A stretch of 64,000 nucleotides of DNA from Nitrospirota bacterium (lineage in GTDB: Bacteria; Nitrospirota; JACRHL01): assembly GCA_016212085.1 (NCBI GenBank), contig JACRHL010000005.1:62001-126000 (forward strand). Reading direction: 5' to 3'. Positions 48,422-56,738 of the stretch are shown here, in pieces. The stretch's first letter is position 1, and every line of letters begins with the position of its first letter. The position numbers were made by a program, and so were the translations under genes. The notes beneath the pieces are model-generated. The model was not told the origin of the DNA and did no database searches. It saw only the letters and a list, made by a program, of their open reading frames with translations.

Positions 48422-48451
48422 ATTATGGCAAAGGGGGTCCGCGGCGGGCAA
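48422..48451 (-). promoter_or_regulatory. Promoter of pdxJ-acpS
   Basis: On the minus strand TTGCCC (48451-48446) and CATAAT (48427-48422) are 18 bases apart, about 58 bases before the pdxJ ATG. Confidence 0.5.
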
Positions 48452-48537
48452 CGCGCGGCGCCGCGCCCGCTCCGCTATAATCCGCCGAAAGCGGCGCGGA
48501 GGGGTGGCACGGACGGTTAAAACGGGAGAGACGACCG

Positions 48538-48897
48538 ATGCGCGAGATCTGGCTGGGCCTGGTGGCGGCGGTGTCCCTGGCGGCGTGCGCGTCGTCGACG
48601 CCGGCGCCCATTCTGACCAGTTTTGGCGGCAACGACGGCGCGTTGCAGTTCCTGATCACGCCGGACGACGCCGACGTGTACGTGGACGCGGACTACATGG
48701 GCAAGGTGCGCGACTTCAGCGGCGACCGCTCCCTGGTGCTGGAGCGCGGGCTGCACGCGCTGGAGGTGCGCCGCGACGGCTATCTGACCCTGTTCCGCCA
48801 GGTGGAGACCACCCAGGGCCTGCTGGAGGTGCTGGTGTACTCCCTGGCCACGGATGGCGAGGGGCCGTACCGGTCGGGCCCTACGCCGCGGCGTTGA
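48538..48897 (+). CDS. PEGA-domain lipoprotein
   Basis: A 119-aa lipoprotein (lipobox LAAC, C17) with a PEGA-like domain: LITPDDADVYVDADYMGKVRDF and LERGLHALEVRRDGYLTLFRQVE. PEGA domains are small beta sandwiches linked to cell-envelope proteins; the partner is unknown. A TATAAT at 48476-48481 suggests a promoter, but no -35 matches. Its 3' end overlaps the response-regulator gene by 17 bases. Confidence 0.78.
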   Translation: MREIWLGLVAAVSLAACASSTPAPILTSFGGNDGALQFLITPDDADVYVDADYMGKVRDFSGDRSLVLERGLHALEVRRDGYLTLFRQVETTQGLLEVLVYSLATDGEGPYRSGPTPRR

Positions 48898-49288
48898 GGC
48901 CGACCATGTGGCTGACCTGGGCCACCAGCTGGTCCGGGTCGAACGGCTTGTAGATCACGCCGTCCGGCTGGGCGAACTCGGCGAACAGCCGTTCCCGCTC
49001 CGGGTCCTGGTCCAGCTTGCGGGCGGTGAGCAGCACCACCTTGGTGTGGGCCGGCACCAGGCCCGCCAGTTGCGCCTCGTGGATGCGGCGTGACACCCGG
49101 TAGCCGTTCTCCTTGGGCATCATCACGTCGAGCAGCACCAGGTCGGGCTGGAACACCTGGGCGGCGCCCAGCGCCTCGTGGCCGTTGGCGGCGGTTTCCA
49201 CCTGGAAGCCGGCGTCCTCCATCAGGTAGCCCACCGACTCGCGCAGGTCGGCCTCGTCGTCCACGATCAGGATCTTGTAGCTCATCAT
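48881..49288 (-). CDS. Single-domain response regulator
   Basis: A 135-aa receiver domain without an output domain. D10/D11, the phospho-acceptor D54 (LVLLDVMMPKENG), T88 (VVLLTAR) and K114 (YKPFDP) are all present. The start overlaps the kinase stop (ATGATGA; ATG 49285 is also possible), so the pair is co-expressed. It likely relays phosphate or controls another protein by contact. Confidence 0.88.
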   Translation of the reverse strand: MMSYKILIVDDEADLRESVGYLMEDAGFQVETAANGHEALGAAQVFQPDLVLLDVMMPKENGYRVSRRIHEAQLAGLVPAHTKVVLLTARKLDQDPERERLFAEFAQPDGVIYKPFDPDQLVAQVSHMVGLNAAA

Positions 49289-51177
49289 CCCTCGTCTCCC
49301 GTCTTGATGGTCAGCGTTGCGCCGTCGCCGATGGGGCGGGTGCTGGCACGGGCGCGGGCCAGGGCGTCGCGGAAGCGTTCGCCATCCCCCGGGCTGGCCC
49401 ACCCTACCTGTATCGGCGGCCGGGCGTCATCCCTGCACGGCAATAGGATCAGCAGTTTCGCCAGCCGGTCGCGCACCTGCCCCTCGCCACCGGTGGCCAG
49501 CATGACCACCTCCTGCGGGGTGTCCAGCGCCACCCAGTCCGCCTCCGGCCAGTTCGCGGCCTGGCACAGCTCCGCGAGCAGGGCTGGGTCGCCCGGTGCG
49601 GCGCACAGCCCCACGCTGGCCAGCCACGGCGTCTGTTGCTGGCGCACCAGCCGCTGGTAGCGGTGCGCCAGTTGGTACAGGCCGATGCCGTGGGTCGACA
49701 GGCACGGCAGGCGCATCACCAGGCGCGTGCCGTTCGGCGCCACCGGCTCCGCCCACACCACGCCGCCGTGCGCGCCGACGATGCGGCGGCAGATGGCCAG
49801 CCCCAGGCCGCCGCCCTGCACCGGGTCCGCCAGCGCCGAGCGCGCCGAGGCGAAGCCGTTGAACAGCTGGCTCACGTGTTGCTCCGGGAGCATGCCGCCC
49901 TGATCGGTGACCGCCAGCTCCACCCATGCCTCCGGGGTTTCCGGCAGGTCCGGGCGGGCGCCGGGGGGGAGCGTCACGGTTGGCTCCAGCCAGCCGCGCA
50001 TGCAGGCGGCGTGCAGCGTGACCGTGCCGCCCTGCCGGCTGCGCCGCACCGCGTGTTCGAGCATGCGGCGCGTCGCCTGGCCGAGGCGTTCCGCCTCGCC
50101 CTGGAGGATGGGCAGCGGCGTGCCGATGGCGCAGTCCAGGGTGACGCCCAGGGCGTCCGCCTCGGTACGCACGCCGTCGACGGCCTGCCACAGGCAGCCG
50201 CCCACGTCCGCCGGGGCCACGTGCAGCGACATCTGGCGGGTTTCCAGCTTGGTGTATTCCAGCAGGTCGTCCGCCAGCGCCGCCAGCCGTGCGACGTTGC
50301 GGATGGCCATCTCGGCGAAGCGCGCCTGCCGGGCCGGGTCGGGGTTGCGCCGCTTGAGCAGGTGCACGGCGTTGTTGAGGGAGGCGAGCGGCGTGCGGAT
50401 CTCGTGGGCGGCCAGGGCGATGAAATCGGCCTTGGCGCGGTCCAGGTTGGCCAGCTCCTTGTTGGCGTGGGCCAGGTCCCAGGCGCGTCGCACCAGCATG
50501 TCGCGCTGGCGCAGGATCTCGGTCTGGTCCGTGTGGCGGCCGGTGATGTCCTCCAGGGTCTCCAGCACGGAGCCACCGGTGGCGGTCTCGATGGGCATGC
50601 GCGACCACAGGAACACGTGACCCGATTCCGGATCGGTCACCTGGTGCAGGTCGAGGGGGGCGATGGTGCCGCCGTTGCCGTCCAGCCGTTCCGGCTGCAA
50701 CGCATGGTGGGCGGCGTTGCGGTAATGGTAGGTACCGTCGTCGTCGCGCAGGGCGATGGCCAGGGGCAGGGCGTCCAGGGTTGCCAGCGGCCATTGCGGG
50801 CCGGGCGCCGGCAGCACGAGTTGCGCGGCCAGTTCGGCGGGGGCGGTCTCGTCCAGGCAGATGACCCGGCTGGCCCCCGTCTGGGCGCAGCGCGCGGCGA
50901 TGGACGGACTGGTGCCCGCATACAGGGCGGCCACGCCGTGGGGCCAGCCGCCTTGTGCGTGGGTGGCCAGTTCGCCCAGGCCGGCGCGTTCCGTGACCAC
51001 CACCAGGATGGAGGTTCCGGCCACGGGTGCGTCGCCACCCCGCAGGGCCGTGATCGGCACGCCCGAGTCCGCCAGCGCGGCGGCGAAGGGGGCCGGCAGA
51101 CGCTCCACGCCGACGACCGAAAAACCGGCCGCCGGCGGCACGCCGGTGAGGGCATTGTGAGGATGGGAGGGCGCCAT
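49285..51177 (-). CDS. Atypical histidine kinase with N- and C-terminal extra domains
   Basis: A 630-aa soluble kinase. Residues 1-125 look like a receiver-like or sensor fold, 130-215 like a PAS domain, 235-310 is the HisKA domain (H258 in ALAAHEIRTPLASL), and 318-490 the ATPase with DQGG (425-428), LFNGF and GGGLGLAI. The N-box reads RMLEHAVRR, with H375 where the Mg-chelating Asn normally stands. The last 130 residues (500-630) resemble a degenerate GGDEF-type fold (ADWVALDTPQEVVMLATGG, IQVGWASPGDGERFRDALARA). It is coupled to the single-domain response regulator. It has no membrane helix, so it senses an internal signal. Confidence 0.8.
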   Translation of the reverse strand: MAPSHPHNALTGVPPAAGFSVVGVERLPAPFAAALADSGVPITALRGGDAPVAGTSILVVVTERAGLGELATHAQGGWPHGVAALYAGTSPSIAARCAQTGASRVICLDETAPAELAAQLVLPAPGPQWPLATLDALPLAIALRDDDGTYHYRNAAHHALQPERLDGNGGTIAPLDLHQVTDPESGHVFLWSRMPIETATGGSVLETLEDITGRHTDQTEILRQRDMLVRRAWDLAHANKELANLDRAKADFIALAAHEIRTPLASLNNAVHLLKRRNPDPARQARFAEMAIRNVARLAALADDLLEYTKLETRQMSLHVAPADVGGCLWQAVDGVRTEADALGVTLDCAIGTPLPILQGEAERLGQATRRMLEHAVRRSRQGGTVTLHAACMRGWLEPTVTLPPGARPDLPETPEAWVELAVTDQGGMLPEQHVSQLFNGFASARSALADPVQGGGLGLAICRRIVGAHGGVVWAEPVAPNGTRLVMRLPCLSTHGIGLYQLAHRYQRLVRQQQTPWLASVGLCAAPGDPALLAELCQAANWPEADWVALDTPQEVVMLATGGEGQVRDRLAKLLILLPCRDDARPPIQVGWASPGDGERFRDALARARASTRPIGDGATLTIKTGDEG

Positions 51178-51200
51178 CCCCCCCTAATCGGTAAAATAGT

Positions 51201-51221
51201 GGCTCACGGTTAGCGTGAGCC
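51201..51221. repeat. Perfect inverted repeat between the kinase gene and trmB
   Basis: Arms GGCTCACG (51201-51208) and CGTGAGCC (51214-51221) pair perfectly around GTTAG. It lies about 60 bases before trmB and 24 bases before the kinase start on the other strand. It could be an operator or a hairpin in the trmB leader; TAAAAT at 51192-51197 may be a -10 box. Confidence 0.5.
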
Positions 51222-51281
51222 GGCGGTTTCCGCACGGCCGCGATCCACAGCAAGCTCACGAAGGAGCGGAGACGGACAGCC

Positions 51282-51935
51282 ATGGAACCGCTATGGACCA
51301 CACGCATCCGCGGCGCCACCGCCATCGACGTGGACCCGCGCCACCTGGTGACGGCGGAGCGGCTGGCGGCCGGCGGCTGGCCGGGGGTGTTCGGCCGTCC
51401 GGCGCCGCTGGTGGTGGAGTTGGGCTTCGGCAACGGCCAGAGCCTGGCCGAGATGGCGGCGGCGCGCCCCGGCTGCAATTTCGTGGGCATCGAGGTGTTC
51501 GGCAAGGGCATCGTCAAGCTCACCCGGCGCCTGGAGCGCGAGGGCATCGGCAACGTGCGGGTGATCCAGGGGGACGCGCTGGCGGCCCTGGGCAAGCTGT
51601 TCGCGCCCGGCGTCGTCGACGAGCTGCACGTGAACTTCCCCGACCCGTGGCCCAAGCGCCGCCATCACAAGCGGCGCATGGTCGCCCCGCCGTTCGTGGA
51701 TCTGGTGTTCCGCCAGGTGCGCCCCGGCGGCGTGGTGCACCTGGCCACGGACTTCACCTGCTATGCGTTCCAGATGCGCACGGTGTTCGAGGCCCATCCG
51801 GGCTTTGCCAACGGCGCCGGCCCGCACCGCTTCCGCTACCACGTCCCGGGGCGCATCCGCACCAAATACGAGCGCAAGTTCGCCGCGCAGGGCGCCACCA
51901 TCCGCTACCTTACATACCTGCGCGCCGCCCGATGA
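51282..51935 (+). CDS. trmB: tRNA (guanine-N7-)-methyltransferase
   Basis: A 217-aa SAM-dependent enzyme making m7G46. It shows VVELGFGNGQSLAEMA, NFVGIEVFGKGI, VDELHVNFPDPWPKRRHHKRRMV and a C-terminal TKYERKFAAQG. These are the TrmB signatures. The stop overlaps the start of midA (ATGA). Confidence 0.95.
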   Translation: MEPLWTTRIRGATAIDVDPRHLVTAERLAAGGWPGVFGRPAPLVVELGFGNGQSLAEMAAARPGCNFVGIEVFGKGIVKLTRRLEREGIGNVRVIQGDALAALGKLFAPGVVDELHVNFPDPWPKRRHHKRRMVAPPFVDLVFRQVRPGGVVHLATDFTCYAFQMRTVFEAHPGFANGAGPHRFRYHVPGRIRTKYERKFAAQGATIRYLTYLRAAR

Positions 51936-53095
51936 CCGACGCCGGCAACACGCTGCGCGCGCTGATCGCCGACGAGATCGCCCGCGCCGGTGGCGCCATT
52001 CCGTTCCGCCGCTACATGGAACTGGCCCTCTACGCCCCCGGCGTGGGCTACTACACCGGCCCGCGCGGGAAGATCGGCAGGGACGGCGATTTTTTCACCA
52101 GCCTCGACGTGCACCCCGTCTTCGGCCGGCTGCTGGCCACCCAGGTGATCGAGATGAGCCGTGCCCTGCCGGACGGGCCGTTCACGGTGGTGGAGATGGG
52201 CGCGGGCAAGGGCCATCTGGCCCACGACGTGCTGCGCACCGTGGAGGCGGCGGACCCGGCGCTGTTCGCGCGCCTGCGCTACGTGATCGTGGACGTGTCG
52301 GAGGATCTGATCGCCCGCCAGAAGAAGCTGCTCGCCGCTTACGGCGCGCGCATCGAGTGGGCCGCCGACCTGGGCGCCCTGTCCGGGGTGCGCGGCGTGT
52401 TCCTTTCCAACGAACTGGTGGACTCGCTGCCACACCACCAGGTGGTGATGACCGGGGACGGCCTGCGCGAGGTGTACGTGGGGGAGAAGGACGGCCGTTT
52501 CCGCGAGGGGTGGGGCCCCCCCTCCACGCCCGCGCTGGCGGCCTATTTCGACGCCATCGGCATCACCTTGCCGAAGGGCTACCGCACCGAGGTGAACCTG
52601 GCGGCGCTGGATTGGATGCGCGCCGTGGGCGGCGCGTTGGAGCGGGGGTTCGTCATCACCATCGATTACGGCTATCCCGCCGACGTTTATTACCAGGCCG
52701 ACCGGCGCCGGGGCACCTTCCTGTGTTTTCACGAGCACAAGGCGAGCGAAAACCCGTATGTTCGGGTGGGCCGGCAGGACATGACCGCGCACGTGGACTT
52801 TTCCAGCCTGGCCAGGGCCGGCACCCGGGTGGGGCTGGAGGCGGTGGGCCTTACCGACCAGGCGCACTTCCTGGTGGGGTTGGGCATCACCCACGCCATG
52901 GAGGCGGTGCTCGCCTGCGACGGGGGCGACCCGCGGGACTCGGACGAGTTCCGCGCCATGCGCCGGCTGATGGACCCGCACGGCATGGGCAAGGCCTTCA
53001 AGGTGCTGGTGCAGCGCAAGGGGGTGGGCCATGCCCCCCTGGCGGGCATGGCCATGCCCGCCTTCCACATTACCGACCTGCTGGGGGTTGACTGA
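51932..53095 (+). CDS. MidA/NDUFAF7-family SAM-dependent methyltransferase
   Basis: A 387-aa protein of the MidA (DUF185) family: IPFRRYMELALYAPGVGYYT, GDFFTSLDVHPVFGRLLA, VVEMGAGKGHLAHDVL (SAM motif), LSNELVDSLPHHQV and TIDYGYPADVYY. In mitochondria NDUFAF7 methylates the NuoD-like subunit of complex I; whether the bacterial protein does so is unknown. nuoD lies about 5.5 kb downstream. It is co-translated with trmB. Confidence 0.88.
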   Translation: MTDAGNTLRALIADEIARAGGAIPFRRYMELALYAPGVGYYTGPRGKIGRDGDFFTSLDVHPVFGRLLATQVIEMSRALPDGPFTVVEMGAGKGHLAHDVLRTVEAADPALFARLRYVIVDVSEDLIARQKKLLAAYGARIEWAADLGALSGVRGVFLSNELVDSLPHHQVVMTGDGLREVYVGEKDGRFREGWGPPSTPALAAYFDAIGITLPKGYRTEVNLAALDWMRAVGGALERGFVITIDYGYPADVYYQADRRRGTFLCFHEHKASENPYVRVGRQDMTAHVDFSSLARAGTRVGLEAVGLTDQAHFLVGLGITHAMEAVLACDGGDPRDSDEFRAMRRLMDPHGMGKAFKVLVQRKGVGHAPLAGMAMPAFHITDLLGVD

Positions 53096-53127
53096 CCGGG
53101 CAAATACGGAATTTCACGGGCTTGACG

Positions 53128-53157
53128 TTGACGCGCGCCGCTAAATTACCGTCTAAT
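53128..53157 (+). promoter_or_regulatory. Promoter of the 105-aa basic protein gene
   Basis: TTGACG (53128-53133) and TCTAAT (53152-53157) are 18 bases apart, 64 bases before the ATG. A second TTGACG lies at 53122-53127 with a less well placed -10. Confidence 0.58.
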
Positions 53158-53221
53158 TCCAGAAGGTGTTTATTGTCGAGGGTTATGAGGGCCCTTACGC
53201 AACCGGAATAAGGAGAAGCGA

Positions 53222-53539
53222 ATGCCCAGGAAGTCTGCTCAAGTCGCGTTACAGGAAGTGTCCCTTACCACCCGTTTCCGCAAGTTCACCGGCGGCCGCC
53301 GCGACAAGGTTCGCGATCGCGCCAAGGTGGAGGTTGTGCAGGTGGGCGAGCGTACCTTCGGGGTAACGGTCAAGCGCGGCACCGTGACGGTCAAGAAGGG
53401 AACCGTGGGGGGCGCCGGGTTGAGCGAGGCGACCGTGCGTGCCGCCGTGCGCCGCGACATCAAGGCAGGCGCCTACGACAGCGCCCTGTTTGATGATTAT
53501 GACCGCATCGTCGTCGCCAAGAAGGCCAAGAAGAAATAG
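53222..53539 (+). CDS. Small highly basic protein of unknown function
   Basis: A 105-aa protein rich in Lys and Arg with a poly-Lys C-terminus (AKKAKKK) and a tandem 7-residue repeat VTVKRGT-VTVKKGT (48-61). No signal peptide or membrane helix. A good ribosome site (AAGGAG, 7 bases before ATG) and its own promoter and terminator point to a well-expressed single gene. It could bind nucleic acid, but no family was recognised. Confidence 0.72.
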   Translation: MPRKSAQVALQEVSLTTRFRKFTGGRRDKVRDRAKVEVVQVGERTFGVTVKRGTVTVKKGTVGGAGLSEATVRAAVRRDIKAGAYDSALFDDYDRIVVAKKAKKK

Positions 53540-53564
53540 CCGGTCGCCGCGGACCCGATTCGAG

Positions 53565-53597
53565 GCCCCCGGCGCGGATGGCGTGCGGGGGCTTTTT
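53565..53597 (+). terminator. Rho-independent terminator of the 105-aa basic protein gene
   Basis: GCCCCCG (53565-53571) pairs perfectly with CGGGGGC (53586-53592) across a 14-base loop, and five T follow (53593-53597). It lies 26 bases after the stop codon. Confidence 0.82.
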
Positions 53598-53621
53598 CAT
53601 ATGGAGGAATGCGGAGTCGCC

Positions 53622-54116
53622 ATGCGTGGACTGGTAAACAAGGGCGTCCTGCGCGCGCTGCTGGGGCTGGCTCTGCTGGCCCTGCCGGCAGCGGGGGGGT
53701 GCGCCCACGACAAGGACAAGCAGTCCCCCGCCGTGGCCTACGCGGAGGCGGCGGACCGGGTGCTGGCGGCGGTGGAGGCCGGTGTGGCCGCGCGCGACGC
53801 GGGCGCCCTGGCGGCCTTGTGGGGGGCCGCGGACCGGCCCCAGGCCGAGGGGCGCATCGGCCAGGGTCTGGCGGGCCCGCGGGTGGCGGAGCTGGCGGTG
53901 TCGCTGGTGAGCGTGCGGGTGGTGGACGGGGTGATGACCGTGCAGGCCGCCTGGAACGGTACCCTGAACGGCGCGGCGGCGTCCGGGCGTTTCGGCCTGC
54001 GCCTGCTCCCGGAGGCGGATTATGCCATCGCGGCGGCCACCGGCGAACTGCCCTGGGCGGTCGCCCTGCGGTCCGGTCCGCTGGCGCCCAGCGCCACCGT
54101 GGGGCTGGAACCCTGA
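53622..54116 (+). CDS. Putative lipoprotein of unknown function
   Basis: A 164-aa exported protein with a signal peptide (GVLRALLGLALLALPAAGGC; C23 is a likely lipid-modified cysteine) and an Ala-rich soluble domain (YAEAADRVLAAVEAGVAARDAGALAALWGAAD and a beta-rich end). ATG 53622 follows GGAG by a normal distance; an ATG at 53601 is also in frame. No family was recognised. Its transcript would start within or after the preceding terminator region. Confidence 0.6.
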   Translation: MRGLVNKGVLRALLGLALLALPAAGGCAHDKDKQSPAVAYAEAADRVLAAVEAGVAARDAGALAALWGAADRPQAEGRIGQGLAGPRVAELAVSLVSVRVVDGVMTVQAAWNGTLNGAAASGRFGLRLLPEADYAIAAATGELPWAVALRSGPLAPSATVGLEP

Positions 54117-54217
54117 CGGGGCCGTTTCCCGCCCAGGTGGCAAAACCGCCGGGGGCGTATTACCATTCCGTTGGGGGCCCGGTGGGTTCCAATGTTTGTT
54201 GATCCGAGGCAGCGCCG

Positions 54218-55783
54218 ATGAAGGGGGTGTATACGCAGCCCATGGAGGTCGATTTTCTGGTGGTGGGGTGTGGCGTCGCCGGGTTGCAGGCGGCCATCAC
54301 CCTGTCCGGCCACGGCACCATCCTGGTGGTGAGCAAGGGGGACGGCTGCTCCACCCTGGCCCAGGGTGGCGTGGCGGTCGCCCTGGACGAATCCGCCGAC
54401 GGCGGCCTGCACCTGGAAGACACCCTGCGCGCCGGCAAGGGCGAGTGCGACCCGGAGGCGGTGGGTCTGATGGTGCGCGAGGGGCCGCAGCGCATCGCCG
54501 ACCTGGTGGCGTGGGGGGCCTGTTTCGACCGGGAGGCCGACGGCGCCTTTGCCCTGGCCCGCGAGGCGGCCCACAGCCGGCGCCGCATCCTGCGCGCCGG
54601 TGGCGACGCCACCGGCCGCGAGATCGTCCGCGCCCTGCGTGCCGAGGCGGAAACCCGGGCCGACATCCACTGGCTGGCCGACCACTTTGTATCCGAGCTG
54701 TTGGTGAGCGAGGGGCGCGTGGTGGGTGCCGTGCTGCTTCCCGCCGGCGCGTCCGGGGCGGGGCGGGCGAGGGTGGTCGCGGCGCGCGCCGTGCTGCTGG
54801 CGTCCGGCGGCGCGGGTCAGGTTTACCGGCGCACCAGCAACCCGCCCACCGCCACCGGCGACGGCATCGCCATGGCCGAGCGGGCCGGTGCCGAGCTGCG
54901 CCACATGGAATTCGTCCAGTTCCACCCCACCGTGCTTGCCGACCCGTACCCGCCGTTCCTGCTGTCGGAGGCCATGCGTGGCGAGGGCGGGGTGTTGTGC
55001 AACGAGCGCGGCGAGGCGTTCATGGCCCGCTATCACCCGCAGCGCGAGCTGGCCCCGCGCGATGACGTGGCGCGCGCCATCTGGAGCGAGATGGCCGCCA
55101 CCGGCTCCGCCCACGTCTGGCTCGACATGACCCAGTTGCCGCGCGAGGCGCTGTGGCGGCGCTTCCCGACCATCGCCGCAACCTGCGCCCAGTTGGGGCT
55201 CGACATCGCGTCCCGGCCCATACCCGTGGCGCCCAGCGCCCACTTCATGATGGGGGGGGTGCGGGTGGACCCGTCGGGCCGCACGGCGCTGCCGGGGCTG
55301 TACGCCACCGGCGAGGTGGCCTGCTCGGGTGTGCACGGTGCCAACCGCCTGGCCAGCAATTCCCTGCTCGAGGCGCTGGTGTTCGGTGCCCGCGCCGGCG
55401 GCGCCCTGGCCCAGGATTGTGGCGGCCACGGGCCCGATGGCGGGGCCGCGCGGGCGGCGTTCGGGCGGTTGGCGGCGCGCCGTCAGGGGCCGGTTCCGCG
55501 CGAATTGGTGGACGAAACGCGCGGCATTTTGCAGAATGTCATGTGGGATCAGGTCGGGCTGGTGCGCAACGGTCAGGGAATGGCCAACGCGCTGGCCTGG
55601 ATCGAGGGCGCCCTGGCGGATTTCCCGTACGACCCGTTCGACGCGGACGCCACGGCCTGCCTCAACCTGCTCACCGTGGCGCGCGCCATCACCCGGGCGG
55701 CCCTTGGCCGCACCCGCGGGGTGGGCGCCCACTTTCGATCGGACGACGACCCGGTGGCGGGAGCGACGGCCCGCGCCAGTTGA
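54218..55783 (+). CDS. nadB: L-aspartate oxidase
   Basis: A 521-aa flavoprotein that makes iminoaspartate for NAD synthesis. The FAD motif is FLVVGCGVAGLQAA, SGGAGQVYRRTSNPP and HMEFVQFHPT belong to the substrate region, and HFMMGGV and HGANRLASNSLLEALVFG are conserved. It lacks a nadA or nadC neighbour here. A Fis-type gene follows after 36 bases. Confidence 0.93.
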   Translation: MKGVYTQPMEVDFLVVGCGVAGLQAAITLSGHGTILVVSKGDGCSTLAQGGVAVALDESADGGLHLEDTLRAGKGECDPEAVGLMVREGPQRIADLVAWGACFDREADGAFALAREAAHSRRRILRAGGDATGREIVRALRAEAETRADIHWLADHFVSELLVSEGRVVGAVLLPAGASGAGRARVVAARAVLLASGGAGQVYRRTSNPPTATGDGIAMAERAGAELRHMEFVQFHPTVLADPYPPFLLSEAMRGEGGVLCNERGEAFMARYHPQRELAPRDDVARAIWSEMAATGSAHVWLDMTQLPREALWRRFPTIAATCAQLGLDIASRPIPVAPSAHFMMGGVRVDPSGRTALPGLYATGEVACSGVHGANRLASNSLLEALVFGARAGGALAQDCGGHGPDGGAARAAFGRLAARRQGPVPRELVDETRGILQNVMWDQVGLVRNGQGMANALAWIEGALADFPYDPFDADATACLNLLTVARAITRAALGRTRGVGAHFRSDDDPVAGATARAS

Positions 55784-55819
55784 CGATGGCGTTTGCAAAC
55801 CGAAATGGAAGGAGAGCCG

Positions 55820-56164
55820 GTGACGGAAAAAGGGGAGTCCGTTAAGTTTGACCTTGCCTCGCACTCGCTTGAGGAGCTGGTGGCCGCCAAGGTGCGCGGC
55901 TTCGTCCAGGTGATGGGCGATGCGGGGCAGAGCGGCCTGTACCACCTGCTGCTGGCGGAGTTCGAGCGGCCGCTGATCGCCCTGGCGCTGGAGCAGTGCC
56001 GCGGCAACCAGGTTGCCGCCGCGCGCCTGCTGGGGATCAACCGCAACACCCTGCGCAAGAAGATCACCGAGCTGGGCATCAAGGTCGCGCGCCGCCGTGG
56101 CCGCCCGCCGCGCATCGACGTGGGGGTGGGGGGTGGCCTGCGGGTCCGCGAAGGAATGATGTAG
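55820..56164 (+). CDS. Fis-type DNA-binding protein
   Basis: A 114-aa protein whose C-terminal half is the Fis/NtrC-type helix-turn-helix (NQVAAARLLGINRNTLRKKITELGI), preceded by LYHLLLAEFERPLIALALEQC. The GTG at 55820 is 5 bases after AAGGAGAG; ATG 55805 is an alternative. The C-terminus ends in a basic, glycine-rich tail (ARRRGRPPRI), which resembles an AT-hook. It may be the nucleoid protein Fis or a small regulator; the tail is unusual. Confidence 0.75.
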   Translation: MTEKGESVKFDLASHSLEELVAAKVRGFVQVMGDAGQSGLYHLLLAEFERPLIALALEQCRGNQVAAARLLGINRNTLRKKITELGIKVARRRGRPPRIDVGVGGGLRVREGMM

Positions 56165-56276
56165 CCAGCCGTTCCCCCGGGGCCCTGGCCCGGGCGGCCG
56201 GGCCCGGATCGCCCGGGCGCCCCACCCGGCCGGGCGTCCGCCTGCCCGCGATTCCGCCGACCGGCGGTTTCCATTG

Positions 56277-56306
56277 TTGACCAGCTCTTTGCCGCCCCCC
56301 GATAAT
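56277..56306 (+). promoter_or_regulatory. Promoter of the ferredoxin:thioredoxin reductase gene
   Basis: TTGACC (56277-56282) and GATAAT (56301-56306) are 18 bases apart, about 80 bases before the ATG. Just upstream, CCGCC-GACC-GGCGG (56254-56267) can form a short hairpin followed by TTT, perhaps ending the nadB-Fis transcript. Confidence 0.65.
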
Positions 56307-56386
56307 CTGGGGAGAACACCAAGCCGACGACAATTTGTGCGTGACCACCTTTCGCGGCGCCCGCCGCCGCAGTATGGGAGTGTGAG

Positions 56387-56734
56387 ATGGCCCAAGCGAC
56401 GTCCGGTCAGGCCGAACGGCCCCGGAAGGACCTAGAGACCTGTATCGCCGAGACGCGGGTGTTCGCCCAGGGGGTGGTCGACAAGCTCGACGTCACGTTC
56501 AACCCCGACCCGGAGATCAACGAGACCGTCATCCAGGGGTTGGCGCGCCACCAGCACCTGCACGGCAAGCGTTACTGCCCGTGCTTCGTGATCCAGTGGG
56601 ACCGGGCGCTGGACCGGGTCTGCCCATGCAAGCCGGGCCTGCAGGAGGAGATCCCGCGCGACGGCCACTGCCACTGCGGCATCTTCTGCGCGCCCGATTT
56701 CAACGGCTACCCGTACCAGCCGGCGGGGGGTTGA
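56387..56734 (+). CDS. Ferredoxin:thioredoxin reductase catalytic subunit
   Basis: A 115-aa iron-sulfur protein. The cysteine pattern YCPCFV (C64, C66), VCPCKPG (C79, C81) and HCHCGIF (C95, C97) matches the FTR catalytic subunit. By alignment with plant FTR, C64, C79, C81 and C95 would bind the [4Fe-4S] cluster and C66/C97 form the redox disulfide. FTR passes electrons from ferredoxin to thioredoxin. No variable subunit is next to it; an ABM-domain gene follows after 4 bases. Confidence 0.92.
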   Translation: MAQATSGQAERPRKDLETCIAETRVFAQGVVDKLDVTFNPDPEINETVIQGLARHQHLHGKRYCPCFVIQWDRALDRVCPCKPGLQEEIPRDGHCHCGIFCAPDFNGYPYQPAGG

Positions 56735-56738
56735 TGCC

